A stretch of 64,000 bases of DNA from Desulfuromonas sp. (GTDB taxonomy: Bacteria > Desulfobacterota > Desulfuromonadia > Desulfuromonadales > BM103), in NCBI GenBank assembly GCA_012026975.1, contig VEPG01000010.1, forward strand, positions 36,289 to 100,288, written 5' to 3'. The notes under the pieces were generated by a model. That model did no database searches. It was not told the DNA's origin and saw nothing but the letters and a program-made list of their open reading frames with translations. Made by a program: the position numbers and the translations under genes. Positions 33,667 to 42,057 of the stretch are shown piece after piece (within the stretch, counting starts at the first letter, position 1; each line of letters opens with the position of its first letter).

Positions 33667-34359
33667 CTATGCTCCTCGGATGATCACGTCGCCGACATAC
33701 TCCCGCGCGATATCGGCCAGTTCAACAAATTTGGCGGCAGGATATGGCGTCCGTTCCCGCCAGGCGGGGTCGAGGGCCGGCGCCGGATGGTACTGCTGCA
33801 AAGCCCACCGCGACGCACCCCGGATCAGCTGGCCCAGGGCATGGACCTCCGGCGCATCGACGATCCCGGGGACACAGGTGGTGCGGAATTCAACGGCAAC
33901 CGGGGCGGCAAGAGCCAGCTTGATTGTCGTTGCGAGGGCGCCGAGGGGAACCGGGCTGCGATGAAGCTCGCCGTAGCGTCCCGGGGCGGTCTTCAGATCG
34001 ATGGCCAGACAGTCGACCAATTTCTGCTCGAGCAGACGGGCCAGGACATCGGGGCGCAGGCCATTGGTGTCGAGCTTGACCGCCAACCCCAGCGCCTTGA
34101 CCGCCGTCAGCCAATCGGCCAGGGTCGGGTCGAGAGTCGGCTCGCCGCCGGAGATACCCACGCCGTCGATGAACGGCGCGCGGCCGGCCAGATCGGCCAG
34201 CCGGGGCTCCCGGTCAAGATCGGGGAACTCCCCGGGCTCGAGAACCAGCGCCGGATTATGACAAAAGGGGCAGGTCAGATTGCACCCGCCCCAAAAAAGC
34301 AGAGAGGCCACCCGACCGGGAAAGTCGAGCAGGCTCGTCCCTTGAAAACCTTTGATCAT
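33667..34359 (-). CDS. nrdG: Anaerobic ribonucleotide reductase activating protein (radical SAM)
   Basis: A protein of 230 residues from the ATG at 34359. The longer ORF start at 34404 would read through a palindromic repeat and is rejected. The radical SAM cluster motif CNLTCPFC (CX3CX2C) occurs near residue 29 after FPGRVASLLFWGG, and GISGGEPTL (the GGE motif binding AdoMet) occurs near 75. The enzyme uses a 4Fe-4S cluster and AdoMet to place a glycyl radical on NrdD. It lies just downstream of the small ORF encoding the glycyl-radical tail (34411-34545) and the NrdD main subunit, forming an nrdD-tail-nrdG order. A GGA 7 nt before the ATG is a weak ribosome binding site. Confidence 0.9.
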   Translation of the reverse strand: MIKGFQGTSLLDFPGRVASLLFWGGCNLTCPFCHNPALVLEPGEFPDLDREPRLADLAGRAPFIDGVGISGGEPTLDPTLADWLTAVKALGLAVKLDTNGLRPDVLARLLEQKLVDCLAIDLKTAPGRYGELHRSPVPLGALATTIKLALAAPVAVEFRTTCVPGIVDAPEVHALGQLIRGASRWALQQYHPAPALDPAWRERTPYPAAKFVELADIAREYVGDVIIRGA

Positions 34360-34371
34360 TTCAGTATCCAG

Positions 34372-34408
34372 ATAAATGGGGACAGAATTGAATTCTGTCC
34401 CCATTTAT
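34372..34408. repeat. 37-bp near-perfect palindrome with GGGGACAGAATT core
   Basis: The 18-nt arms 34372-34389 and 34391-34408 are perfect complements around one central base. It sits between the glycyl-radical ORF and nrdG and could terminate or stabilise the mRNA. The core GGGGACAGAA...TTCTGTCCCC is shared with 728-760. Sequences of this kind are often associated with REP-type repeats mobilised by Y1 transposases; no such transposase is seen in this window. Confidence 0.65.
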
Positions 34409-34410
34409 TG

Positions 34411-34545
34411 TCATTTCGTTTCGACCACGTACTCGCGGCGCTCCTTGAACTCTTCCTTTTTCCCCTTGTTCCACTGCTGCACGGGGCGGAAGAAACCACA
34501 GACGCGGGAATAGACTTCGGTTTTTTCCAGGCACTTGGTCGACAT
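34411..34545 (-). CDS. nrdD: Separate glycyl-radical tail of class III ribonucleotide reductase (44 residues)
   Basis: The ORF starts at an ATG preceded by AAAGGAG with 9 nt spacing and encodes 44 residues. It contains VYSRVCGFFRPVQQWNKGKK, which matches the C-terminal glycyl-radical segment of NrdD; the Gly after Val-Cys is the expected radical site, about 28 residues from the end. The main nrdD ORF upstream (34611-36599) stops after its Zn-binding Cys motif, exactly before where this segment should follow. The two parts lie in separate ORFs, separated by a palindromic repeat whose boundary provides the stop codon. It may be expressed as a small subunit that completes the active enzyme. A frameshift or sequencing artefact is less likely because the ORF has its own strong ribosome binding site. 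Confidence 0.8.
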   Translation of the reverse strand: MSTKCLEKTEVYSRVCGFFRPVQQWNKGKKEEFKERREYVVETK

Positions 34546-34567
34546 CCAAAAATCTCCTTTCGTTTTC

Positions 34568-34614
34568 GTAGGGGCACGGTTCCCGTGCCCCGGGCGGGGA
34601 AACCCCGCCCCTAC
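34568..34614. repeat. GTAGGGGC-type palindromic repeat, copy 3
   Basis: Two adjacent hairpins (GGGGCACGG/CCGTGCCCC and GGGCGGGG/CCCCGCCC) are bounded by GTAGGGGC and GCCCCTAC. On the minus strand its boundary supplies the TAG stop codon of the nrdD main ORF (34611-34613). It separates the body of NrdD from its glycyl-radical tail. Confidence 0.7.
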
Positions 34615-36599
34615 GCCGCCTGATCCTCGTGATGATGCGGACAGGTGAAATGCTCGCCCGGGATGTAGCCGTGCACCGGGCAGATGGTAAAGGTCGGGCT
34701 GATGGTGAAGTACGGCAGATGGAAGTTCTCGGCGATGCGCCGCACCATCAGCCGGGCGCTCTTCCAGTCCTCGAGTCGCTCGCCGAGGAAGCCGTGGAAG
34801 ACCGTGCCGCCGGTATAGAGGGTCTGCAGGCCGTCCTGGTGGCTGAGCGCCTCGAAGATATCGTCGGTGGCACCGACCGGCAGCTGGGTGGAGTTGGTAT
34901 AGTACGGCTGGTCGGTGCCGGCGGTGATGATGTCGGGATAACGCGACTTGTCGGCGCGCGCCAGGCGGAAACTGGTCCCTTCGGCAGGCGTCGCCTCGAG
35001 GTTGAAGAGATGTCCCGTCTCTTCCTGGTAGCGCTCAAGCTCGCCGCGCATGAACTGCAGGGTGCGTACCGCGACACTTTTTCCTTCAGCCGTGTCGACC
35101 CCCTGACCGATCAGGTTAAGGAGCGCCTCGTTCATACCGAGCAGGCCAATGGTCGAGAAGTGATTATCCCAGTAACGGCCGCTGCGCTCGCGGATGCCGG
35201 CCAGGTAAAAGCGGCTGTAAGGGTAGAGGCCGTCGTCGGTAAGACGCTCGAGCTGCTTGCGCTTGATTTCCAGCGACTCGGCGGCCATCGCCATCAGCTC
35301 CGCCAGGCGGGCATGGAATGCCTCGACGCTGCCGGCCTGGTAGGCCGCGCGCGGCAGGTTGAGGGTGACCACACCGATCGAGCCGGTCAGCGGGTTGGAG
35401 CCGAACAGCCCGCCGCCGCGACGGCGCAGTTCACGGTTGTCGAGGCGCAGTCGGCAGCACATGGAGCGGGCATCTTCCGGATCCATGTCGGAGTTGATGA
35501 AGTTGCTGAAGTAGGGGATGCCGTACTTGGCGGTCATCTCCCAGACCGGCTGGAAGCGGACGCTTTCCCAGTCGAGGCCGGCGGTGATATTGACGGTCGG
35601 AATCGGGAAGGAGAAGATCCGGCCCGAGGCGTCGCCGGCCATCATCACCTCGCAGAAGGCCCGGTTGAACAGGTCCATCTCCTCCTGGAACTCGCCGTAG
35701 GTCTGTTCCATCGGCCGGCCGCCGATGATCACCGCCTCGCCGGCCATCCCCTTCGGCGGGGTCAGGTCGAGGGTGATGTTGGTGAACGGGGTCTGGAAGC
35801 CGACGCGGGTCGGCACGTTCATGTTGAAGACGAACTCCTGCATCGCCTGGCGGACTTCGCGGTAGGTCAGGCCGTCGTAGCGGATGAAGGGGGCGAGCAG
35901 GGTGTCGAAGTTGGCGAAGGCCTGGGCCCCGGCCGCCTCCCCCTGCAGGGTGTAGAAGAAGTTGACCACCTGGCCGAGGGCGGTGCGGAAGTGCTTGGCC
36001 GGAGCACTCTCGATCTTGCCGTAGGCGCCGGCAAAACCCTTGAACAGCAGATCCTTGAGGTCCCAGCCGCAGCAGTAGACCGACAGCATGCCGAGATCGT
36101 GCAGATGGAAGTCACCCTCGCGGTGGGCTTCGGCGATGTAGTGCGGGTAGATTTTATTGAGCCAGTAGTTGCTGGTGACGTTGGCGGCGATATGGTTGTT
36201 GAGCCCCTGCAGCGAGTACCCCATGTTGGCGTTCTCGTTGACCCGCCAGTCTTCCTGGGTCAGGTAGGAATCGATCGAATCGATCGCTTCCTTGATGAAG
36301 GTCTGGGTTTCCCGCAGGGCGGCGTGCTGCTGCCGGTAGAGGATGAAGGCCTTGGCAGTCCTGGCGTGGCCGTTCTCGATCAGGATCTTTTCGACCAGAT
36401 CCTGAACATTCTCGACCGTGGGGATGCGGCCATCCTTGTAGATGACCTCGAGAATCCCCACCACCTGGCGGGATATCGCGGCGGCCTGCTGCATATCCGA
36501 GCCGCCCACGGCGCGCACCGCCTTCTGGATGGCGGATGCAATTTTCTGCTCCTCGAACGGCGCCAGCCGTCCGTCCCGCTTGCGAATAAACTCCAGCAT
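34611..36599 (-). CDS. nrdD: Anaerobic (class III) ribonucleoside-triphosphate reductase, main part without glycyl-radical tail
   Basis: A protein of 662 residues from the ATG at 36599, preceded by GGAGG. An ATP-cone regulatory domain (about 1-90, FIRKRDGRLAPFEEQKI) precedes the ten-stranded barrel catalytic domain, with DLGMLSVYCCGWDL, FQTPFTNITLDLTPP and a CRLRLDNRELRRRGGG region with Cys residues expected in the active site. The C-terminus carries the Zn site motif ICPVHGYI...TCPHHHED, then stops. The usual glycyl-radical segment is missing here and is encoded by the ORF at 34411-34545. Ribonucleotides are reduced without oxygen using formate or thioredoxin as reductant. Two NrdR boxes lie upstream (36675-36722), so NrdR probably represses it. 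Confidence 0.92.
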   Translation of the reverse strand: MLEFIRKRDGRLAPFEEQKIASAIQKAVRAVGGSDMQQAAAISRQVVGILEVIYKDGRIPTVENVQDLVEKILIENGHARTAKAFILYRQQHAALRETQTFIKEAIDSIDSYLTQEDWRVNENANMGYSLQGLNNHIAANVTSNYWLNKIYPHYIAEAHREGDFHLHDLGMLSVYCCGWDLKDLLFKGFAGAYGKIESAPAKHFRTALGQVVNFFYTLQGEAAGAQAFANFDTLLAPFIRYDGLTYREVRQAMQEFVFNMNVPTRVGFQTPFTNITLDLTPPKGMAGEAVIIGGRPMEQTYGEFQEEMDLFNRAFCEVMMAGDASGRIFSFPIPTVNITAGLDWESVRFQPVWEMTAKYGIPYFSNFINSDMDPEDARSMCCRLRLDNRELRRRGGGLFGSNPLTGSIGVVTLNLPRAAYQAGSVEAFHARLAELMAMAAESLEIKRKQLERLTDDGLYPYSRFYLAGIRERSGRYWDNHFSTIGLLGMNEALLNLIGQGVDTAEGKSVAVRTLQFMRGELERYQEETGHLFNLEATPAEGTSFRLARADKSRYPDIITAGTDQPYYTNSTQLPVGATDDIFEALSHQDGLQTLYTGGTVFHGFLGERLEDWKSARLMVRRIAENFHLPYFTISPTFTICPVHGYIPGEHFTCPHHHEDQAA

Positions 36600-36674
36600 C
36601 CCAACCTCCACGCAATTCAAGCATGACACGAAAATGGATTTAACACCTCTCCGGGCGGCACCGTCAAGGGAAAA

Positions 36675-36722
36675 ACACAAGATATTGGCTCAAAAAAATG
36701 ACTGAAACACAAGATATTGTGC
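36675..36722 (-). promoter_or_regulatory. Two NrdR boxes upstream of nrdD
   Basis: Two copies of the NrdR operator lie 32 bp apart (three helical turns): 36675-36690 and 36707-36722. On the minus strand the distal box reads GCACAATATCTTGTGT and the proximal AGCCAATATCTTGTGT, close to the family consensus. NrdR represses ribonucleotide reductase genes when dATP is abundant. The arrangement is typical for nrd promoters, and the downstream gene is nrdD at 36599. The spacing and conservation make the call strong. Confidence 0.88.
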
Positions 36723-36844
36723 ATCAAACGGTGGGAAAGCTGTGGATCACATTGGGAAGGAAGTTGCCAAGTAGGCGTGATTCTTGACCGTTGCCTGACG
36801 CCATGCTACACAAGCGGGACCTTTCCACAGGAGGCTTGGTGAGC

Positions 36845-37252
36845 ATGACCGACCTCGCCCGCTTCGGCGTTTCCATCGACCAGAGTTTGCTGGAGCGTTT
36901 CGACCAGCTGATTACCGACAAGGGATATGTCAACCGTTCCGAGGCGATCCGCGACCTGATCCGCAACGCCCTGGTGGAGGACCAGATCAGCCGCGACGAG
37001 ACCACGGCCACGGTCGGCACGGTGACGCTGGTCTACGATCACCACACCCGCGACCTGGCCGACAAGTTGACCGAACACCAGCATTCCCACCACGACGCGA
37101 TCATTTCCGCCCTGCACGTCCATCTCGACGCCCATCACTGCCTGGAGGTGGTGGTGGTAAAAGGGACGGCCGCGGAGGTCAAGCGGCTGGCGGATGAGCT
37201 GTTGGGGACGAAAGGCGTGAAGCACGGCAAGCTGGTGCTGACAACGGCCTAG
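36845..37252 (+). CDS. nikR: Nickel-responsive transcriptional regulator
   Basis: A protein of 135 residues. The ribbon-helix-helix DNA-binding domain occupies about residues 1-50 ([29 protein letters not shown]). The C-terminal ACT-like nickel-binding domain follows, with conserved ligands in [22 protein letters not shown] (His, His, Cys). AGGAGG precedes, with 10 nt to the ATG at 36845; a GTG at 36839 is closer to the site and possible. It represses nickel uptake genes when Ni is replete; no nickel transporter is nearby in this window. It is divergent from nrdD. Confidence 0.92.
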   Translation: MTDLARFGVSIDQSLLERFDQLITDKGYVNRSEAIRDLIRNALVEDQISRDETTATVGTVTLVYDHHTRDLADKLTEHQHSHHDAIISALHVHLDAHHCLEVVVVKGTAAEVKRLADELLGTKGVKHGKLVLTTA

Positions 37253-37318
37253 AGCCCGAAGCGAAAATCCCGGGATCTGCGACCCCGCACCCCGCCCAAA
37301 ATCTGCCCGCCCGAAGAA

Positions 37319-38176
37319 TCAATCCCGGCCGAGTTCGCTGTCGAGGATATACCGCGCAATGCTGCGCTTGGGGGGCAGGGACGGCAGGGCGTCGACCGGG
37401 AACCAGCGGGCATCGGCCAACTCGGTGGTGTCGACCGCGACCTCGCCGCCGGCCCAGTCGGCGACAAAGCCACACATCAGCTGACTCGGGAATGGCCAGC
37501 TCTGGCTGCCGAGATAGCGCGGGCTGGCCACCCTCACCCCGGTCTCTTCCAGCACCTCCCGTGCCGCCGCCTCCTCCAGGCACTCACCGAACTCGATGAA
37601 ACCGGCGCCCAGGCTGTAGCGGTAGATGGGCCACTCCGGCTTGCGGGTCAGCAAGACTTCGCCGGGACGGCGCACCAGAACGATGGCGCACGGGGCGATC
37701 TGCGGGAAATGCTGGAGGCCGCAGGCAGCGCAGTGTTTCCCCCACTCGCCCGCAAGGCGTGCCATTGGCGCACTGCAGGCGGGGCAGTACCGGCTATGCC
37801 GTTCCCAGTGCAAAATCATCCGCCCCAGGCCACCGAGGGAGAGCAGCTCGATCGGCAGCACCGGCTCCGCGGCCATCAGGTTTTCGGCGCGCAGTCCGTC
37901 CGGCACGGGCGTTTCCTGGGACAAGCGCAGCAGCCGGCACGGCCGCCCATCCCACCTGCCGAGGTAAAGGCCTTCCCCCGCATCAAACTCTCCGCCGGGG
38001 AGAAGCGGATGGTCGGGCGAGCCGGCAACCAGCAGGTCATTCCCCCGCATCACCAGCCAGCTCCCCTCCCCGCCTGGGTCGGCATCGGGAGCCGCCAACA
38101 GGAAGCGTCCGGCAAGGCAGGCGCGGTTGAACGGCAGATGCAGCGGCGAAGCATAGGCGGCAGGAAGCATGCTCAT
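37319..38176 (-). CDS. nudC: NAD(H) pyrophosphatase, Nudix family
   Basis: A protein of 285 residues from the ATG at 38176. The start overlaps the stop of the preceding gene (ATGA), and GGAGG precedes it. The N-terminal half is the NUDIX-like domain of the NudC family. A Zn ribbon, CPACSAP...CAACG, appears near 125-145, followed by FPQIAPCAIVLV and the Nudix box GFIEFGECLEEAAAREVLEETGV with the metal-binding Glu residues. A QPWPFP-like family motif occurs as SQSWPFPSQLM. It hydrolyses NAD(H), and possibly NAD-capped RNA, to NMN and AMP. It forms a two-gene operon with the ADP-ribose pyrophosphatase gene upstream and converges on nikR. Confidence 0.9.
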   Translation of the reverse strand: MSMLPAAYASPLHLPFNRACLAGRFLLAAPDADPGGEGSWLVMRGNDLLVAGSPDHPLLPGGEFDAGEGLYLGRWDGRPCRLLRLSQETPVPDGLRAENLMAAEPVLPIELLSLGGLGRMILHWERHSRYCPACSAPMARLAGEWGKHCAACGLQHFPQIAPCAIVLVRRPGEVLLTRKPEWPIYRYSLGAGFIEFGECLEEAAAREVLEETGVRVASPRYLGSQSWPFPSQLMCGFVADWAGGEVAVDTTELADARWFPVDALPSLPPKRSIARYILDSELGRD

Positions 38177-38703
38177 GGTCGGCCTCCGGGCCAGGCGAAG
38201 TGCAGCAGCGCAAGTTGCGTCTTGGCATCGCGCAACTCGCCGCTGAACACCAGGGCCAGCGCTTCGGCCAGCGGCATGGCAACCGGCTCGATGATTTCGT
38301 CGGGTTCCGGGGCGGCCGGCACCGGGACCAGGTCGAAAGCGGCGAACAGCGCCACGTGCTCGTCGCAGAAACCGGCCGCGCTCCACAACCCGCCCAGCGC
38401 TTCAACCCGGCCGGCGACATAGCCGGCCTCTTCGGCCAGTTCGCGGCGGACGCACTCCTCGGGGGTCTCCCCCGGCTCAAGCCGACCGGCGGGGATCTCC
38501 CAGAGCATCACGCCCAACGCCGGGCGGAACTGGCGGATCAGCACCACCCGGCCGTCGGCCAGAACCGGCAGCACGGCCGCGCCGCCCGGGTGGCGAATAA
38601 CTTCGAAGGTCGCCGTGCGGCCGCCGGGGAGGCAGTGCTCCTCGACACCGACATCGAGCACCCGGCCGGCAAAGATCGTACGGCGCAGATACGGATCTGT
38701 CAT
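38173..38703 (-). CDS. ADP-ribose pyrophosphatase-like Nudix hydrolase
   Basis: A protein of 176 residues from the ATG at 38703, preceded by GGAGGGTGAAG. The Nudix box GRLEPGETPEECVRRELAEEAGY is intact near residues 77-100, and the preceding QFRPALGVMLWEIPAG motif is typical of the NudF-type ADP-sugar pyrophosphatases. The start of the Nudix domain is at about residue 40 (VIRHPGGAAVLPVL). It probably cleaves ADP-ribose to AMP and ribose 5-phosphate, which removes a reactive NAD breakdown product. It is translationally coupled to nudC, so the two act together in NAD turnover. Confidence 0.88.
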   Translation of the reverse strand: MTDPYLRRTIFAGRVLDVGVEEHCLPGGRTATFEVIRHPGGAAVLPVLADGRVVLIRQFRPALGVMLWEIPAGRLEPGETPEECVRRELAEEAGYVAGRVEALGGLWSAAGFCDEHVALFAAFDLVPVPAAPEPDEIIEPVAMPLAEALALVFSGELRDAKTQLALLHFAWPGGRP

Positions 38704-38847
38704 CTTCACCCTCCGCAAAGGTTTCCGGAAAGATCCCCGGCAAGGCGTTCGCCAGACCGGCCGGCTTCCGCATCGACTCGCCCGTCGAGGAACCACGCGC
38801 TGGTGGTATTATAATGAACAGGAAGTTCTAGCGGCAGGGGAAATTCG

Positions 38848-39504
38848 ATGAACCGGCTCCACTCAGCGGCGACAGTTCCGGCGCGCCTGCTCGCCGTTGG
38901 CGACATCCACGGCTGCCGGACCCAGTTGCGCGCGCTGCTGGACGAGGTGGCCGCGAACGAGCACGATCAACTGGTCTTCCTCGGCGACTACATCGACCGC
39001 GGTCCGGACAGCGCCGGCGTGATCGATGATCTGCTTGCGGTGCGCGAGCGGTTGCCAGCCACTGTCTTTTTGCGCGGCAATCACGAACAGATGCTGCTCG
39101 ACGTCCTCGCCGGCGATAATCCGGCCACCTTCCTGTTCAACGGCGGCGCGCAGACCATCGCCAGCTACCGGGCCCGTGGCGGATGGCCGCCCCGCGCGGA
39201 CCATGCAGCCTTCTTCGCGCAGCTCCCGACATACTACGCAACCGGGCGTTTCCTCTTCGTCCATGCCGGCCTGCGCCCTGGCCGCCCTCTTGAGGAGCAG
39301 CAAGCCGAAGACCTGCTCTGGATCCGCGCCGAATTTCTCGACAGCAGTTATGACTGGGGCAGAACCGTGGTCTTCGGCCACACCCCCCGGGACGTCCCCC
39401 TGCTGGCCGCCAACCGGATCGGTCTCGACACCGGCTGTGTCTACGGCGGCCGACTGACCTGCTGCGACGTCCTTTCCGGACATTGCTGGCAGGTCAGTTG
39501 TTAA
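38848..39504 (+). CDS. PPP-family metallophosphoesterase (Ser/Thr phosphatase or Ap4A hydrolase-like)
   Basis: A protein of 218 residues with the complete PPP signature: AVGDIHGC, FLGDYIDRGPDS and FLRGNHEQM for the two metals, then VHAGL and FGHTP further on. The length fits the bacterial PrpA/PrpB-like phosphatases. Related enzymes dephosphorylate proteins or hydrolyse diadenosine polyphosphates, and the sequence alone does not distinguish these. It starts at an ATG preceded by GGGGAAATTCG. It is divergent from the nudF-like gene and overlaps the convergent U32 gene by 4 nt. Confidence 0.88.
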   Translation: MNRLHSAATVPARLLAVGDIHGCRTQLRALLDEVAANEHDQLVFLGDYIDRGPDSAGVIDDLLAVRERLPATVFLRGNHEQMLLDVLAGDNPATFLFNGGAQTIASYRARGGWPPRADHAAFFAQLPTYYATGRFLFVHAGLRPGRPLEEQQAEDLLWIRAEFLDSSYDWGRTVVFGHTPRDVPLLAANRIGLDTGCVYGGRLTCCDVLSGHCWQVSC

Positions 39505-40730
39505 GCGATTGCGCCGGAAGCCGTTCGCGCCTTGCGCAACAGATCTCCGGCCCGGGCTCCGGAGGGCAGCTCCAGTCTGACCCGGGCATTCGGCTGGATG
39601 ATACCGAGCGGCTCGCCGTCCTCATTCCGGGCAATTTGCAGGTTGAAGCGCGTCTGGCGCATCCCCGGCCCGATCAGCTCCAACGCATCGCCGACCGCAA
39701 AACGGTTGCGCCCCTCGACCAGCCAGCCATGCGGCCCGCCGTCGTCGAGTACCGCACCGACGAACAGATGGCTCTGCCGATAGCGGGAATCCGCCGGGTG
39801 CACCCCGGTCTCCGCGCTGTCGAACAGGAACCCGCTCCCATAAGGGCGGTGGCTGACCGTCTCCAACTCCTCCAGCCAGAGCGGATCGACGCGCCAGGCC
39901 GCGGGGTCGGCGCGAAAGGCGTCGAGCGCCGCCCGGTAGACACGGGTGACCGCGGCCACGTAATAGCGACTCTTCATCCGTCCTTCGATTTTCAGACTGT
40001 CCACTCCGGCGGCGATCAGCCGCGGCAGGTGCTCGATCAGCCTGAGGTCGCGGCTGTTGAACAGGTAGGTGCCGCGCGCGTCCTCCTCGATCCCGAACGC
40101 TTCGCCGGGGCGGGTCTCCTCCTGCACCGCATAGTTCCAGCGGCAGGGATGGGCGCACTCGCCGCGGTTGGCGCTGCGCCCGGTCATCGCGGCCGAGAGC
40201 AGGCAGCGCCCCGAATAGGCGACGCACAGGGCGCCGTGGACAAAAACCTCGAGTTCCAGGGAAACCTGCGCGCGAATGGCGCGGATCTCTTCCAGGGTCA
40301 ACTCCCGGGCCAGGTTCAGCCGTTTCACCCCCAGTGCCTGCCAAAATTGGGCAGCGCCGGCGCTGGTCACATTGGCCTGCGTGGAGAGGTGCAGGGATCG
40401 CTCGGGGTCGGCATCGCGCACCATGGCCAGGGCCCCCGGGTCGGCAACGATGTAGGCGTCGACCGGCAACGGCCGCAGTTCCATGAGCAGCCGGCGAAAA
40501 TCCGCTTCCTCGCCGGGACGCAGAAAAGCATTGAGCGTCAGGTACAGCCGTCGCCCGTAATGCCCCGCCAGATCGCAGGCTTTCGCCAGTTCCGGCAAGC
40601 TCAGGCAAGCGGAACCGGCACGCAGGCTGAAGCGGTCGATACCGAGATAAACGGCATCGGCACCATAGGCCAGGGCGGCTTCCAGCTTTTCCAGATTGCC
40701 GGCCGGGGCCAGCAGTTCAGGGATGATCAA
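39501..40730 (-). CDS. U32-family protein (TrhP-like, tRNA hydroxylation or collagenase-like)
   Basis: A protein of 409 residues. The N-terminus ELLAPAGNLEKLEAALAYGADAVYLG and the U32 signature EVFVHGALCVAYSGRCLLS (near 165-185) with the following Cys motif NRGECAHPCRW are clear. The family includes TrhP (YegQ), needed for 5-hydroxyuridine formation at tRNA wobble position 34, and the RlhA-type rRNA hydroxylases; these probably bind an iron-sulfur cluster via the Cys residues. The length and start fit the TrhP branch better than RlhA. The original protease annotation is doubtful. It is convergent with the PPP phosphatase and divergent from the LysM gene. Confidence 0.85.
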   Translation of the reverse strand: MIIPELLAPAGNLEKLEAALAYGADAVYLGIDRFSLRAGSACLSLPELAKACDLAGHYGRRLYLTLNAFLRPGEEADFRRLLMELRPLPVDAYIVADPGALAMVRDADPERSLHLSTQANVTSAGAAQFWQALGVKRLNLARELTLEEIRAIRAQVSLELEVFVHGALCVAYSGRCLLSAAMTGRSANRGECAHPCRWNYAVQEETRPGEAFGIEEDARGTYLFNSRDLRLIEHLPRLIAAGVDSLKIEGRMKSRYYVAAVTRVYRAALDAFRADPAAWRVDPLWLEELETVSHRPYGSGFLFDSAETGVHPADSRYRQSHLFVGAVLDDGGPHGWLVEGRNRFAVGDALELIGPGMRQTRFNLQIARNEDGEPLGIIQPNARVRLELPSGARAGDLLRKARTASGAIA

Positions 40731-40817
40731 GGTCGACTCCTGGTTTCATGGCGCTCGACAATAACACGAAGGGCACGGAATGTGCACGAAATGACAGGGG
40801 TAAATCTGCCGGCAAGC

Positions 40818-40844
40818 TTGACAGACGTTGAAAAAGCCTATAAT
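40818..40844 (+). promoter_or_regulatory. Consensus sigma-70 promoter with short spacer before the LysM gene
   Basis: A perfect TTGACA (40818-40823) and a perfect TATAAT (40839-40844) are separated by 15 bp, 2 bp shorter than optimal. They lie 53 nt upstream of the start at 40897, in the gap divergent from the U32 gene. Confidence 0.55.
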
Positions 40845-40896
40845 TTTTAGCAGATTTTGCGCACGGAAGAATTCCGACCAACACCAAGGGGGCATC

Positions 40897-41937
40897 ATGA
40901 AGATCACCCGTATCCTGTTGATGGGCTGCCTGATTGCCGCGGTCTGCACACCGTTACCGGCCGGCGCGGAAGAACCGATCATCTATACGGTCAAGAAGGG
41001 TGATACCCTGTGGGGGATTTCCAAGCGTTTCATCAAGGACCCCTATTACTGGCCGAATCTCTGGTCGAACAATCCGGCGATCGGCAACCCGCATCTGATT
41101 TATCCCGGGCAGAAGCTGCGCATCCATGACGGCCGCATCGAACTCATTGCGGTCGAAGGGCAGACCGAAGAAGAGGCTCTGGCCGCCGCGACAGCGGCCG
41201 AGTCGACAGAAGCTCCAGCCAAAGCCGGGGAGGTCAAGCTGGTCGACACCTACGGCGGGGCACGCAGCTTCATCAGCACCGGCGAGGCGGCTGCCCTTGG
41301 CACCTTGATCGATATGCCCGAGAACCGGGTTCTGCTCTACGAAGGCGACACCATCTACCTCGAGATGGACGACCTTGCCGCCGTGACCCCGGGGCAACGC
41401 CTTGAGTTGCTCGAACTGGGGCAGGAAATCATTCACCCGGTCACGGAACAGCCGATCGGCTACCAGGTCAACCACATGGGGATGGCCGAGGTGACGGGCA
41501 AGACGTCGAGCGTCGCCGTTGCCGTCATCAAGGATTCGACCCGGGAGATCCAGCGTGGCGCCCGCGTGCGGCCATACGCCGAACTGCCCACCTTCATCCC
41601 CCGCAAGCCGGCCACCGTCAATCTGCAGGGATATATCGTGGCGGCGGATGAAGGGAAGATTGCGCTCAGCCAGCTGGACGTCATCCACATCGACCAGGGA
41701 ACGGCCAACGGGCTCGAGGTCGGCAACGAACTGGAGCTGTTCCGGCAGCGGACGTTCACCAGGTCGGCGCGCCCGATCAAGCAGCTCGACGAAGATAACT
41801 TTGTAGAACTCCCGGAAGTTGAACTCGGCAAGGCCATCATCATCGCCTGCCAGGAACAGACTGCCGCCGCCCTGATCCTCGAGGTCAGCAATCTGCCGGT
41901 CTACCGTGGCGACCAGGCCAGAACGAAAGTCCAGTGA
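40897..41937 (+). CDS. Secreted LysM-domain protein
   Basis: A protein of 346 residues from the ATG at 40897, preceded by AAGGGGG. A signal peptide ending AGA is followed by a LysM domain (about residues 30-80: YTVKKGDTLWGISKRF, then WPNLWSNNPAIGNPHLIYPGQKL), which binds peptidoglycan. After an Ala/Glu-rich linker, the rest (about 120-345) is beta-rich with no motif I know, repeating I-x-L or V-x-V hydrophobic pairs. In related bacteria such LysM proteins precede dprA and topA. It is probably an envelope protein; its substrate or partner is unknown. It is followed by a strong hairpin before dprA. Confidence 0.85.
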   Translation: MKITRILLMGCLIAAVCTPLPAGAEEPIIYTVKKGDTLWGISKRFIKDPYYWPNLWSNNPAIGNPHLIYPGQKLRIHDGRIELIAVEGQTEEEALAAATAAESTEAPAKAGEVKLVDTYGGARSFISTGEAAALGTLIDMPENRVLLYEGDTIYLEMDDLAAVTPGQRLELLELGQEIIHPVTEQPIGYQVNHMGMAEVTGKTSSVAVAVIKDSTREIQRGARVRPYAELPTFIPRKPATVNLQGYIVAADEGKIALSQLDVIHIDQGTANGLEVGNELELFRQRTFTRSARPIKQLDEDNFVELPEVELGKAIIIACQEQTAAALILEVSNLPVYRGDQARTKVQ

Positions 41938-41990
41938 CCCGTGGTGCCGGAATCCGGCGCCACCGCTTAACGATCTGATTATATGATGAT

Positions 41991-42018
41991 GTCAAAGGCC
42001 GGCTTGCCGGCCTTTGAC
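41991..42018. terminator. Hairpin between the LysM gene and dprA
   Basis: GTCAAAGGCCGG (41991-42002) and CCGGCCTTTGAC (42007-42018) are perfectly complementary with a 4-nt loop. A second smaller palindrome (GGTGCCGG...CCGGCGCC) lies at 41943-41962. Together they probably end the LysM transcript 54 nt after its stop codon; T-runs are weak. Confidence 0.6.
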
Positions 42019-42057
42019 ATATTGGAACCGCAAGGTTCCTGTTGCCCTGGAGGGACT

